Assembly: GCA_011009095.1 (NCBI GenBank)
Contig: VTPC01000034.1
Span: forward strand, 5,629 to 69,628
DNA from: Ignelater luminosus
Taxonomy: Eukaryota > Arthropoda > Insecta > Coleoptera > Elateridae
Length of the DNA stretch: 64,000 nucleotides
Reading direction: 5' to 3'
Below are positions 35,886-46,800 of the stretch, piece after piece. How positions within the stretch are numbered: position 1 is the first letter of the stretch; the number at the start of each line of letters is the position of its first letter. The translations under genes and the position numbers were made by a program. The notes under the pieces are model-generated. The model ran no database searches. It saw nothing but the letters and a program-made list of their open reading frames with translations, and had not been told where the DNA came from.

Positions 35886-36044
35886 CAGAGATGAGCAAAC
35901 TTGAGCCTTAGAACCGAATTAGTTCGTACAATGACAAAGTTCGTGTATCTTAAATTGTTTGGTTAGATTTCTGCTGGAAATCTAATTTTCGTTTCTTAAG
36001 TTTTGCCTTGTATGAACTAATTCGTCCAAATCTGTCCATCCCTA
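35886..36044 (-). mobile_element. hAT-like MITE family M1, copy 3 (inverted)
   Basis: The ends CAGAGATGAGCAAACTTG and the complement of TAGGGATGGACAGATTTGG form imperfect inverted repeats, with an exact internal CGAATTAGTTC in both arms. Read on the minus strand, the interior AATCTAACCAAACAATTTA matches the other two copies. The flanks GACTACAC (35,878-35,885) and AACTACGC (36,045-36,052) agree at six of eight positions with two transitions, a good 8-bp duplication. Confidence 0.75.
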
Positions 36045-36458
36045 AACTACGCGATCGCAGGTGTTTATGATACAGTTCTGTTGGAGGCGCATAATAGCCT
36101 TGCAAGAAGGTGCAATGGTACTTAGTTACGTCACTGTCTACTTGGATTAGTTCTAGTGTTTTTGGACGAAGAATGTTTATAAAAAACTCTTTCCAACACA
36201 AGAGAACTTTTTTGAGAGTTGAAAGAAAACCCCAAAGCTACGAAACTGTTTAGTCAGAAACATAAAGATTACATTTTATAATTTATGATGAAAAAACAAG
36301 GAAGCGTAAAGACAATCTTGTTTACCTGGACCAAAAACTAAATGCAAAATTTTAGTAGTAGAGATGGTGGAAAATATCAGAGTTGTTCTGCAAGCTAAAA
36401 CCTACAGAGGAGATATAGGAGAAACTCGAACTCGAATACGACGATTGTTTCTAATTTT

Positions 36459-36773
36459 ATGGTCTTGCTATTACTTTTTCTCTTAACACGTCCAAATATC
36501 AATACAAAATTTTACGTAAATAAATGGGAATCACGTTTTCCTCCTAACACCGCCGTAATTGTGCTTTGCAGCGCCACCATCGATCCTGACTCTTCCCTGT
36601 ACAAAGTTGCTAGAAGATGCTACACTAGAAACAGCTTATTCAAGACAGTTCTCGAAATAATTCAGATCCAACCTGTTTCCGACAAAAAGCAAAAATTGAA
36701 AGCAAATTTCAAACTCAATGGCAGTTGCAAAGACATAAGACACCAGCTATTCATCGTCAGCAATCTCCGTTGA
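36459..36773 (+). CDS. unrecognised 104-codon ORF
   Basis: Starts MVLLLLFLLTRP, which would be a signal peptide or membrane segment, and continues with varied sequence (FPPNTAVIVLCSATIDPDSS, ...KLNGSCKDIRHQLFIVSNLR). GC rises across 36,530-36,770 compared with the flanks. An acceptor-like GTGCTTTGCAG lies in frame at about 36,572. No poly(A) signal close by and no family recognised. It may be a small secreted-protein gene, a terminal exon, or repeat-derived. Confidence 0.25.
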   Translation: MVLLLLFLLTRPNINTKFYVNKWESRFPPNTAVIVLCSATIDPDSSLYKVARRCYTRNSLFKTVLEIIQIQPVSDKKQKLKANFKLNGSCKDIRHQLFIVSNLR

Positions 36774-36789
36774 AATAAGTCTAAAGTGT

Positions 36790-39700
36790 TATATATTGAT
36801 GTAAAGTGAAATTAGGAGAAATTTGTTAAAATTCTTAATTTTTAGAGAACGTGTCTAAATCCAAAAAACTTAACAAAAATATAGAACCCGAAATTTCAAT
36901 TTTAAAACTGCGCTTTCCTTTTTAATGTATTTGTAATTGGGTCATCCGACTGTCAGCAATTGTCATTTTAGGTCATGTTTTACATCCAAAATTTTTATCC
37001 GTAGTTATAAATGAAAGGAAAGAGTGAAGTTACGCCAGACTGACGTGAGTTAGAGCCTGGAATTGGAAAGAAATCTTTCTGATCTGGCTAAGAATTCGCA
37101 AAGCCATATGACTCAAGGAGTCAGTGCACAAATTGAAAACAAAGTAGGAATTTCAAAAACAGATTCTGATTCAGCATCAAATCACAAATTTACTAGTAAG
37201 AAAACCACAAATAAAAACAAAAACTATACATTTGCCCATAACCTAAAACTTGGAACTTGAAAGTGAGTTCCGCAAATAAAAATATTTTTTAATAAAACCG
37301 ATCTAGAGAGTGCATCTGGCTTATTGGCTGGCTTTGTTGGAGTGTTTTTTGCACGATGTACCGAGTATCTTGATTTTAAGAAAACGTTATAACGTAGACT
37401 ATACCATGTGTACTTTGGTCATATGTTTGAGTTTTTCTAACAATTAATGAGTTTGTATTTTTTTTTACTTGTTATTGTCTTACGCTTCCCCTCCTTAATG
37501 AAAAATCTCAAAGATTACTGAGTAAGAATCAATAGTTGTGCGGTACTTTCTCATGTCTACTCAACTGAATTTATTGCTTTTCGAATTTTGAGGACCAAGC
37601 GGCTGTCTGCTTTCCATGTCCCTATAGTGCAGAAACAGTAGACTACTGCTTAGATTATCCAAAAGCTAAGTTACAATAATGTTAGGTTATACGCATTGCG
37701 GCCAGCACACCGACTGTCAAAATACATATATTAGGATGAAAGAAGGTTTAGATTGGGGAAGTTTATAGCCAAGACATTAAAACATCAAAAAGTATTGATA
37801 AAAAACAATTTAAGAGTTATGAGTGGAAATCAAGGCTTTTTTGCAGTATCGAGCTGATTGGAAAAAAAGGAACATGACATTAATCTACATTTCAGCATCA
37901 TGATAAGGTCCCTACAATTTCTCTGATAACTATGTATTTCTGAGAAGATTTAATATAGGACTTACGAAGTTAACCAATAAATGCTCCCAAGATAAACAAA
38001 TGAAATCGTCATCTAAAGTAAAGAATTGAAGGGGGATGTCCAGAATGCTGCAAAAATTTCAATTTTAATTTTCGGATGTATCCATTAAACAAGGATTTAT
38101 TCATAAAAAATAAAGGATAATCTCACGGGAAGAATATCAGTCAGTGAATGTTCAAGATTTGATTTTCAAATTTGAGTGTAATAGAAGTTAACTGAGTAGC
38201 AAACATTCGGGATTCTATTAGAGAATTTTCAGAATTATTAAGTCGCTCTATGGCTAATCAAAAAATCACGACTTGGACCAATTTGGCAAATTTGTAATTT
38301 TTGCATTAAATATACAATTTCTTATTTATTTAAATATTCTGTACTGAAGTTTTGTAGTACAGAACGAAATGAGTGCAGATTTTTGTGTCTTGATTAGTCG
38401 TAGTTCTAAGAATTCTGTCGTATTTATAGAACAGATTTACTTGTTTTTTTTACACGAACATCTTTTCTGATTTACTTAGGCATTAGTATGCAAAAGAATC
38501 TTATTTAAATTCCAGTCTTCGAAGTCCATCATGTGGTTATATCAAAATTATTTTTCTTTATCCCACTGCATGCTTTGTTTCGTGGAATTTACTTACCTTC
38601 TGACTTCAAAAGAGTTCACATACAAAAAAAAAACTCATTGCTAAACGAAACGTATAAACCCCAATAGCAAAAGCGAAAAGAGCAACAGATATATGAAAGT
38701 CGATTATACGGTTCAAACTTGATTATATGTTTTGATTTTTGTAATGTATCTCCGAGACAGAGTAATGACTATGCTCGAGGCTGGGTGATATATTCAACTC
38801 GATGCTAAGAAGATGGGCCTTGTAAAGGTTACAGGTCACTCTTCTTTTCTGATTAATGCAACCCTTTATAGTTTAATTTTCTTAATTAAAAGAAAAACAA
38901 AAGGAAAACTAAAAAAGAACTTTAGTTTCATAAGTATAAATTAAAATGAAGTTTTGTTACGTTTAGGAAGTGATAAAAACCTAACAAAACTGTGCCTAAC
39001 AAAAATGACTAATAATTAAGGGATTTTATCTTTGGAAAAAATTTTTCGTGTACAAAAATAGAGCTCGATTTAATAATGAAACACTCTTGCCTAAGTCGAT
39101 TATTGCCCTAGATAAAGCTTAACTCCCTTTAATTCATTAGTTTTTTTTCTAGATCTTGCTTGGGATAACTTTTACGTGTTGTAAGGTAAAATGGGACTTT
39201 ATCTTACTATATTATAAATTAAAATTTTAATAGTAGCTTGAACTTGCGTTTTTCTAGAAAAAACGAAAAAATATGACTGACCATTCTATATAATTTCTTC
39301 AAATATAAAAAATGCCCAATTCTGTGCCATATTAAAATATCAATTATTCATATCAAAATTACATCTCATCAAAATCGACCGCTGGAAGCTTTGACATTTT
39401 TCTTTTATAATTCATTTTTGTAAGTAATTGCTTACGTCCAGGGAGATCTTAATCAAATTCACTATCAACCCTTTTTTGATTTTATGCTTACGTTTTATCA
39501 CAAAAAATATTAAGCTTTTCCTGAATAATTCTCTTCAGAAATGTTTGTATTTTCAAATAAAATATATTTGAGGTCTTATTTTCCATTATGTATACCGTTG
39601 TTGGTTGTTGGATGTTTGTATACAAGGCATTGGGATTGGTTTGTTGGGACCACGCCTTTCCACCCACACAACCACAGATGGTGGCCTCGTTTTATTATAT

Positions 39701-40055
39701 TTATGGGTACCCCCTAAAACGCAACATGGGAACCAAAATTTAAAAAAAATCAAATTTATTTTATTATTTTTATTTCATTGTTTGAAATCAGGAATGTAGG
39801 TATGCCCTTAATAGTTACAATTTATATATTAACATTAATCATTAACGACGGAAACAAAATAGAGAAATATTATTTATAGTCAGTTTACTTCTAATTACTA
39901 TAGGCTATACACTTTAATAAATAACTATAGTATACAACATGAAAACGATAGATCAGTGAAACGTTGTTGGATGTTCTTATGATCCACCAGACACAAACGG
40001 ACAGGGTTTACCCTGAAGGGTATAATTATACTAATAGTAGATTTAAGTCTTCACC
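36790..40055. other. AT-rich intergenic sequence
   Basis: A Lys/Asn-rich plus ORF at 37,063-37,260 lacks a start codon and splice context. A GC-richer patch at 39,605-39,720 has an ORF with no recognised motif. The rest is AT-rich without visible features. Confidence 0.4.
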
Positions 40056-40061
40056 AAAGTC

Positions 40062-40139
40062 TTACTGCAGGCTGTTCTTTTTCCAAACTTGCTGCATTCG
40101 AAATATATTCCCTGCTGATACCTTCTTTGGATTCACGAC
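40062..40139 (-). CDS. candidate terminal exon, minus-strand gene
   Basis: On the minus strand a strong acceptor (TTTTATTTCGTTTTAG) opens a 78-nt exon in phase 0: VVNPKKVSAGNIFRMQQVWK and KNSLQ, then TAA. It is GC-richer than the flanking DNA and its phase fits the small exon at 40,413-40,445. A possible variant poly(A) signal ATTAAA lies about 140 nt downstream. The peptide is basic and not recognised. Confidence 0.45.
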   Translation of the reverse strand, partial: VVNPKKVSAGNIFRMQQVWKKNSLQ

Positions 40140-40412
40140 CTAAAACGAAATAAAAAAACAAAAAATGTAGAATGTATAAAAGAAAAAGGCGGGATTTAAA
40201 TTACATTTTATATTTTTCAGGTCGGTATTACACAAAAAATTTAACTTTTGATTTAACTTAGTAGTTATAAAAGGAATAATAACAGGAATTAGCAGTTGTT
40301 ATGATTTATAATTAATATGAGAAATCCCATCACATATAGGTAATATTGCATTTGTCGGTAGTCTCTTACTAAAGCAAATTATATGTAAACAAAAAAAAAA
40401 TAAAATACTTAC

Positions 40413-40445
40413 AGGTTCATTATTATTATCTGTCTGATATTTGAA
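40413..40445 (-). CDS. candidate 33-nt microexon, minus-strand gene
   Basis: Bounded on the minus strand by CAAACTATTCTACAG| and |GTAAGTATT, both good splice sites. It encodes 11 codons in phase 0 (FKYQTDNNNEP) and would join in frame to the terminal exon 40,062-40,139 through a 273-nt intron. Earlier exons at higher coordinates were not found. The main alternative is chance pairing of splice-like sites. Confidence 0.4.
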
Positions 40446-40449
40446 CTGT

Positions 40450-42030
40450 AGAATAGTTTGTAAACAATTAAAATTTCTAGTTTCTAGTTCTAGTTCTAGT
40501 TTGTGTGTGCATTAATAATTACATTTTTCTGTAATTGTTGTTTTTTTTACAACTTTTAGGCACCATAATAGAGCTGTCCCTCTGATGAATATCATTTTTG
40601 GCTTTACCGCAATATTGGTCACACACCAACAAAATTACAAACAAGCTCTACTCTACAGTCACCAATATTTATTTATCTATATTATAGGAAGGGATTTTTA
40701 TGCATATTAAGTTGCATATTAAATGATGCCATTCTTTTAAATACTATTTAGCGTCTACTATTTCAAAAATAAAAAAGTTTAGTTTAATTCACTTAACGAA
40801 AACGATGTAAGCATAAGATGAGCAATAGATGTTTAACTGTGGAAAAGAAATATCAAAGCGGTACTGTCAAAATACACTCAATATTTCCAATGAACATTGA
40901 GAATACAAATGCATCAATGGTATATTAGAGTAGGGTTGCCCATTGTGAAGAAGAAGAAAGGGTTTACTATCAGAACGCTATGTAATAAAAGCATAAATAA
41001 ACAACTTTCAATTGTTATTGATAAAGGAAGACCAAAAAGGTGATTAGCTGTTTACTAAACTTTAAGTTTGCAAACTTGGAGGAAGAACTATATTGCAGAG
41101 CTCCAATTTCGGAAAATACAGTTTCTGTTCCTTTACAGTCAGAAATGTTTTCAAAGTGTGATAGACATTGTTGACACCAGTATCATAAAGATGATATCCA
41201 AAACCAATAATCCAAAAGCGCCAAAGTAATCCTTCCTTACTGAGAAACCAATACAATTCGCGTCAAACTGCAATTTTTCTAATAAGTTTCTTTGGTAAGT
41301 ATTACGCTATTTTTGATTTTTCACTTGAAGTATTTTTCCATATTACAATGTTAAAGCTGACAGAATAAATAGAGTATGAAAAGCAAAATACTTTACAGGG
41401 ATAAATAGGATAATTAACACAAAGATTAAACAGAGCTAAAAAAAAATTAAGAATTCCAAACAAGTATCTAGGAAACGAAGACATAATAAGCACAAAACTA
41501 AAGCCAAACTAAATGGTTGAATATCAGAATGAACATACGTGTTGTTTCATCTATATTGTTCACAAACGTTACTATTATAATAGGCAACAGAGAATGTTAC
41601 TTGAATTTCCTAAATAGAAATCGTTTGATTCATTGCTACGAGATAGCTAGATTTAAGGAAACTTTCTTCGAGAATACTTTCAAAAGTCCCTTGAAGTCTA
41701 AACTTGAATTTTTATTTGATACAGAATGCATCTACGATGGCTCTCTTCTGTCGAGTCCTAACAGAACAAAAAAATGTCTTTTAGTGTAGAGTTTCACCAC
41801 AGTTAGGATGATATCAAAACAAGAAACAGTATAAGTAACATCATCAAACTTATTAATACATAGAAATATAATAATATTTAATACCTAAAATAAGACTACC
41901 TCTAATGTTTTCCCTGCTGCAGTTAAAAAGCCCCTTTACAGCATATTATAACAATATACAAGACAATGTTGTGAAATATCACAGAGAAAATCCTGGCAAA
42001 AGAAAATGAAACAAGAAACACTTAATGTAT
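40450..42030. other. AT-rich, presumed intron or intergenic
   Basis: Tandem TTCTAGT words (TAGTTTCTAGTTCTAGTTCTAG) at 40,479-40,500. The ORFs at 41,062-41,256 (-) and 41,517-41,789 (+) have no convincing context. Confidence 0.35.
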
Positions 42031-42035
42031 CAGCC

Positions 42036-42965
42036 CAGATAGAGTAGCGGTGACAGTTTCGTGTGGTCTCCTGTCGGTTCAAACGTCGAAAGTGGTTCCC
42101 AAGTTCCTATTCTTTGTTTCGTGTCTAAGGTAGCAACACCGGCTGACGATTTCCGTCCTGGTTACTCTTCGTTTTGTGACGGGATTGCTCTGTGTTTGAG
42201 GCAATATAGGTTTCTGGGCCCAGCAGTTCTTGTTTCTCTGCACTCGCGTACATCATGTCGTTTCTTTGGAGAAGAAGCGGGCTTAGCGACGGGAATGCAC
42301 GATTCCTGCTCTTTTGGGTGTGCGCTTATCAAACGCGTCCCGGGCGTTAGTTGGTTTGTGGCCCCCAAGTTCCTATCATACCACTGCCACTACGTTTGTA
42401 TCCCCATATCCCCAGCGCGCCCTTTGGGGGTGGAGTATTGGAAGCCATTTATATGCCCATTTAACAGACAGTACAAATCTTTACGAAGTTAAACGTCTTC
42501 TTCTCCATACACGGTCATTATCTTCGTCGTCATTGTTCGTCGCCCGCAGCAGCCAATGCATATCCAACCATATGCATTTAAGCACCATTATTCAACAAGG
42601 CAACACGTAAAGACCCTTCATTCAACAACGCGCATCTGTGCGTTAATTAACCGTACCTGTCACCAATGTACAATTCTAACAACGCCGGTACACCCAGCCG
42701 ATGACCAATACCTAAATCAGTACTCACGACCGCCGAAAACAACAAATGCACTCATCTATCATAACACCACGACTTCGAGCTCCCATCGAGATCAAGATCT
42801 CTGCCAAGGACGCCAGCACTGTCAATACCATATCGACTGCTCTTTACTTCAATTTCCATTCTTCACGGTTGAGTTGTCGAATGAAGGGCCGAATAAACAA
42901 AAGGAGGTCTAAAACAGCCATCCGCCTTTGGCAGTAAAGTAATTATGATTTACTTGCTTGCTTGT
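42036..42965 (+). repeat. GC-rich SINE-like or composite repeat block
   Basis: A 930-bp block clearly richer in GC than its surroundings. Near its left edge TAGCGGTGACAG (42,045) and GGTTCAAAC (42,076) are spaced 31 nt, like A and B boxes of a tRNA-derived SINE. It ends in a (CTTG)3-like run at 42,951-42,963, followed at once by another TAGCGGTGATAG. Several overlapping ORFs (up to 143 codons, 42,061-42,492) show no known domain. It could also be an unrecognised retrotransposon fragment. Confidence 0.35.
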
Positions 42966-43219
42966 AGCGGTGATAGCACCTGCCACCAATACATGTTGCA
43001 TAGTGCAAATTGCAGACACACAGCGAAGCTATTTCGAGCCAACGTGGGCTTAAATAAAAAAGAAATTCCTCGGATCTAGGTTTGACTCCACAAGGCTATG
43101 ACAGTACATAAGTCCTAGTCAATGCCCAAAATGAAAAAAAAGCACTTGTGTCAAAGTCAAAAAATAAGCGACTAGAAAAAGAACTCTCATAAGAAATACA
43201 AGTCGTACACTAAACTAAA

Positions 43220-43815
43220 GTCGTTCAATGTTGCCTTGTCTATATGTAGAATAGAAAATACAGTCGTTCTGAAGGTAGTAAAACTTCTGTCTTTTGAACA
43301 AATCTCTAAGAAAAAAAGAACTTTTTACTTTTTGTCTCAAAAGTTTAACTAGAAATGTTTCCTGATATGGATTTGAGGCAAGAAGATCAGAATTTTTGAT
43401 AGAGGCTAATTTATAGAGAAAAAAGGTTTCAGAATATATTGTCAAGTAGAGTTGCGTAAGAGGATGGAATATAATAGAAGCGCTGACAAGAAAAGGACTG
43501 AGTGGAACCAGAATCGTAAAGAGAATTGTTCTGAGAATGGTAAAAATGACAGGTGACAGCTACAACAACAATTTGGGTAAAACCAAGCGTCGAAGAAGTT
43601 ACATTTGAAATACTTATTAATATAAGAGTAATAACAGAAAATAGAAAATGTGAAAATCGTGACATAACTGCAAACTTTCGACCTCTGAGCAAAATGTTAA
43701 GAAAAGATGGACATTCCATTCCTTGCCAAAAAGTTTAGCCAGAGATTTTTATCGATATGATTTAGGCCAAGAGAAGCTGATTTACCGAAAGAGATTAATT
43801 TATGAAGAAAAGTAA
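43220..43815. repeat. diverged ~390-bp tandem duplication
   Basis: 43,220-43,430 and 43,610-43,815 align along their length at roughly two thirds identity by eye. Anchors are CAAAAGTTTAACTAGAAAT / CAAAAAGTTTAGCCAGAGAT, GATATGGATTTGAGGCAAGA / GATATGATTTAGGCCAAGA and GGCTAATTTATAGAGAAAA / GATTAATTTATGAAGAAAA. The period is about 390 bp. Further, weaker units may extend on both sides. Confidence 0.5.
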
Positions 43816-43819
43816 TCAA

Positions 43820-46800
43820 AACCGAGTGCTCTTAAGCACAAACCTCTTAATTTAATTTATTGCAAAATATTTCCATAACACATTCGACAAAGTATTGGAT
43901 ATTATCTCACGTTTCTTGTAACACCCCTAAGGTGAGGAAAGTAAAATTTTTGAAATTCCTTAATATTATCTATGGCGTCACTATTTTCCATCGCTCACTT
44001 ATACGTCTTACGGTGTACACTTAATTAGTTTCTGTGACAAAGAGTGCATTTCAGTAAAGAATTCTGCGTACGTTAAATCTATTATTGTGAACTTTTGGCA
44101 GAATCAGCAGTCAAAGTTAAAAAATAGTACGGCATCTGAGAGTTTGAAAACATGCTAGAAAAATTTCAAAAATGACAGCATAAGGGAAACATTTTGTACA
44201 GTAAAAAAAAGAGATAGATTTTGAACTATTAAAACTAACTCTTACGTTTTGATTCCAAATGCCAGTCCTTAAATATTGCTTCGAACTGAGAAACGTTGAC
44301 TATGAAGCTTCATAGTTCTGAAGAGCGGGTATAAAAGTTTGAAGGTCTAAAAATCTTAAGCGTGATTTATCTTATGTAGTCTCTATTTTAGTGAATGTAG
44401 TTTTCAAGATTGTTTTTGCAGAATAATAGACAAACTTCTTTATAATTCAACTAGGTGCAAATAAGACTTGGTAATCAATTGATTAAAGCTGGAGACTTGG
44501 AAAAACATTTTTGATGTTTCCAATTCTACTTGCACTCGATGTAATGATATATGGCTGCGATCGGTGTTCTCTGTCCAGCGGAGACGAAAAGAGTCTACTG
44601 AACAGTGGACGATAGTTAAGCAAGAAAACAAACAAATCAATGTTACATTGGTGGAAAATATAAGAGTTCTACGTTTCTTTAGTCTAAATGGTTAAGGAAA
44701 TTGGGTTTTTAGGATAGGACTACGTGTTGAACAGAAGCTGAAACGTTGCAGAACTCGAATGCGAAGTTTTTAGGCAATGCTGCGTTGTAATGATGGCTGA
44801 ATTGATTGGTCGCGAATGTCATTCGTTGTAGCAATGTAAAAGACTTCTAAATATTTTATGAACTTAAGAGAAATGAGATCAAAAGAGATTAGTTCAGTTT
44901 TGATGTGCTTCAATAGCATCTGAGAAATGTAGGACTACTCTTTTTAAGCCTACCGACCTTTCTAGATTATGGAAAGAAAAATGCGTAAAAATCGCGAAAC
45001 GTTTTACTGAGAAATTATAGCTTGTAATATGCTTATTTACGCCTTAAGACATACACTAGACTAGCTGGCAACTAAATTATGTACAGTATATTTCTACCTA
45101 AAATTGAGATTTACCCTTCACGAATCATTGAGCAATTATGAGACGACGCTCGAGTTTTACAATCTCGAGGAGTAAGTTTTATCGTAAATCTAGTGTAAAA
45201 AGTAAGTAAGTAATGAGCTACTTGTCAGTAAAGGTAATAGAAATCAGAAAGTAACCATTCAATGCTGGTGTCACGAATGCGGATTGTGAAATCGCAGCTA
45301 TTTTTAAGAAAGAAATTTTATAGGATTCTTATTTCTTCCTAGTTCTAATTAAATCACGAAACTCAAGTAGGTATATAACCAATTAACAAAAATAATCAAA
45401 ATAGTTACAGTTTGATCGTAAAGACTATTAGATAAGTAAATTTATAAATAATGCAGACAATTCTTCATTTCAAATGAAAATTGGAAAGCTCTTTGACTTT
45501 CAGTATTAAAAATAATGTTTACAGCACGCGCTCATCATTAATGTAAACATCTTAAACCTTCTATTAAAATATTTTACTACTACTTCCGATTAAGAAAGAA
45601 AAAAGAACAAAAAAACTAAGCTTGCAATTATTAAAAGTACAACCAACTTCTAATAATGCTTACCCATGAATAAATAATACCATGTTCCGTGATAATTGGA
45701 TAATTTAGGTAATTTGCTTTATTAAAGTCCAGAATTACGGTTTATGTACTTTTAACTTATATACCTACTGACATCTTTCTTACGATTGTAGACATCTATA
45801 TTATTTAATCATACGATTTGCGACTTTTATTGTACTGCATGTTCTTAAAAAAATAATTATAATGATAGTGTGAGTCACGGAAAAAATTACCTTGAACACT
45901 TTTAGGATGTAATACCAAGAAAACAATGAAGTTTTTATTTTTTTCAACCTGTACTTTCAGTCTCTAGAGAAACTTAAAGGTTTTGTAAAAACGAGATTCC
46001 GAGAAAAATGACATTATTTTTCATTTGTTTAATTTTTGGTGAGGTTTCAAGACAAATCCGGTTGGTGTTTTTTTAAATACGAAATATAATTTTTTTGAGT
46101 CCTCTAATGTTTACTTAAATTATACATTTACCAGGGTAAAAATCTCACTGATTTTAATTCATGTCTCTAAACACTAACGTTCGAGCTGGAATAATCGAAA
46201 AGGTTGAGGTTAGTAGTAGCAGGGAAACATACATGCAATTTGTTTTCTCAGATTTGAGGTTTCAACAAAATCAATTATCTCTTTTTGTTTTCTCTATTCT
46301 GATGTCTTTCTGATAATGTTCAATAATTAGCCAAAAGATCATTGACAATGAGATCTGGCAAGTTATTTATTGTACTTTTGTCTTTTTTCTTTCAGAAATT
46401 CTTTAAGAGGTAATTCAAAAACCATTTTGTTCTTGCTAAATGATAACTGATTTATACTGCAGAAAATATGCTACTAAATGTGATTTCTGTCCTTAATGTT
46501 TTCGTCATCGTTTTCTCGGAAGGCAAACATGTTTCTAGAATTGTCCCCACATTGATTTAAATCTAATATGTGCACAAATAGTATAACGATGTTATATCAA
46601 AACAAAAGTTTTGCTAAAATAAACATTTTATGAAATCTGATGTTTTAAACAGATGACACAAACTGTACTTAACACAATACCAATTGAAGGTTCAGAAACT
46701 TAAAAAAAATAATCTGCAAGGTATCTCAAGGAGGTCTCGATGTTTTCAATGGACATGACAAAAATATATAGATATTTATGTCGAAACAAAATGCAGTAAA

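Noticed and set aside
37063-37260. Lys/Asn/Ser-rich ORF as a coding exon.
   Set aside because: No ATG, no convincing acceptor, and a composition explained by A-rich sequence.
41062-41290. Possible palmitoyltransferase (DHHC)-like exon on the minus strand, reading FDANCIGFSVRKDYFGAFGL after an acceptor-like TTGCAG.
   Set aside because: Only a vague similarity to the NCVGxRNxxxF segment. The DHHC motif itself is absent, the frame soon stops and no donor fits.
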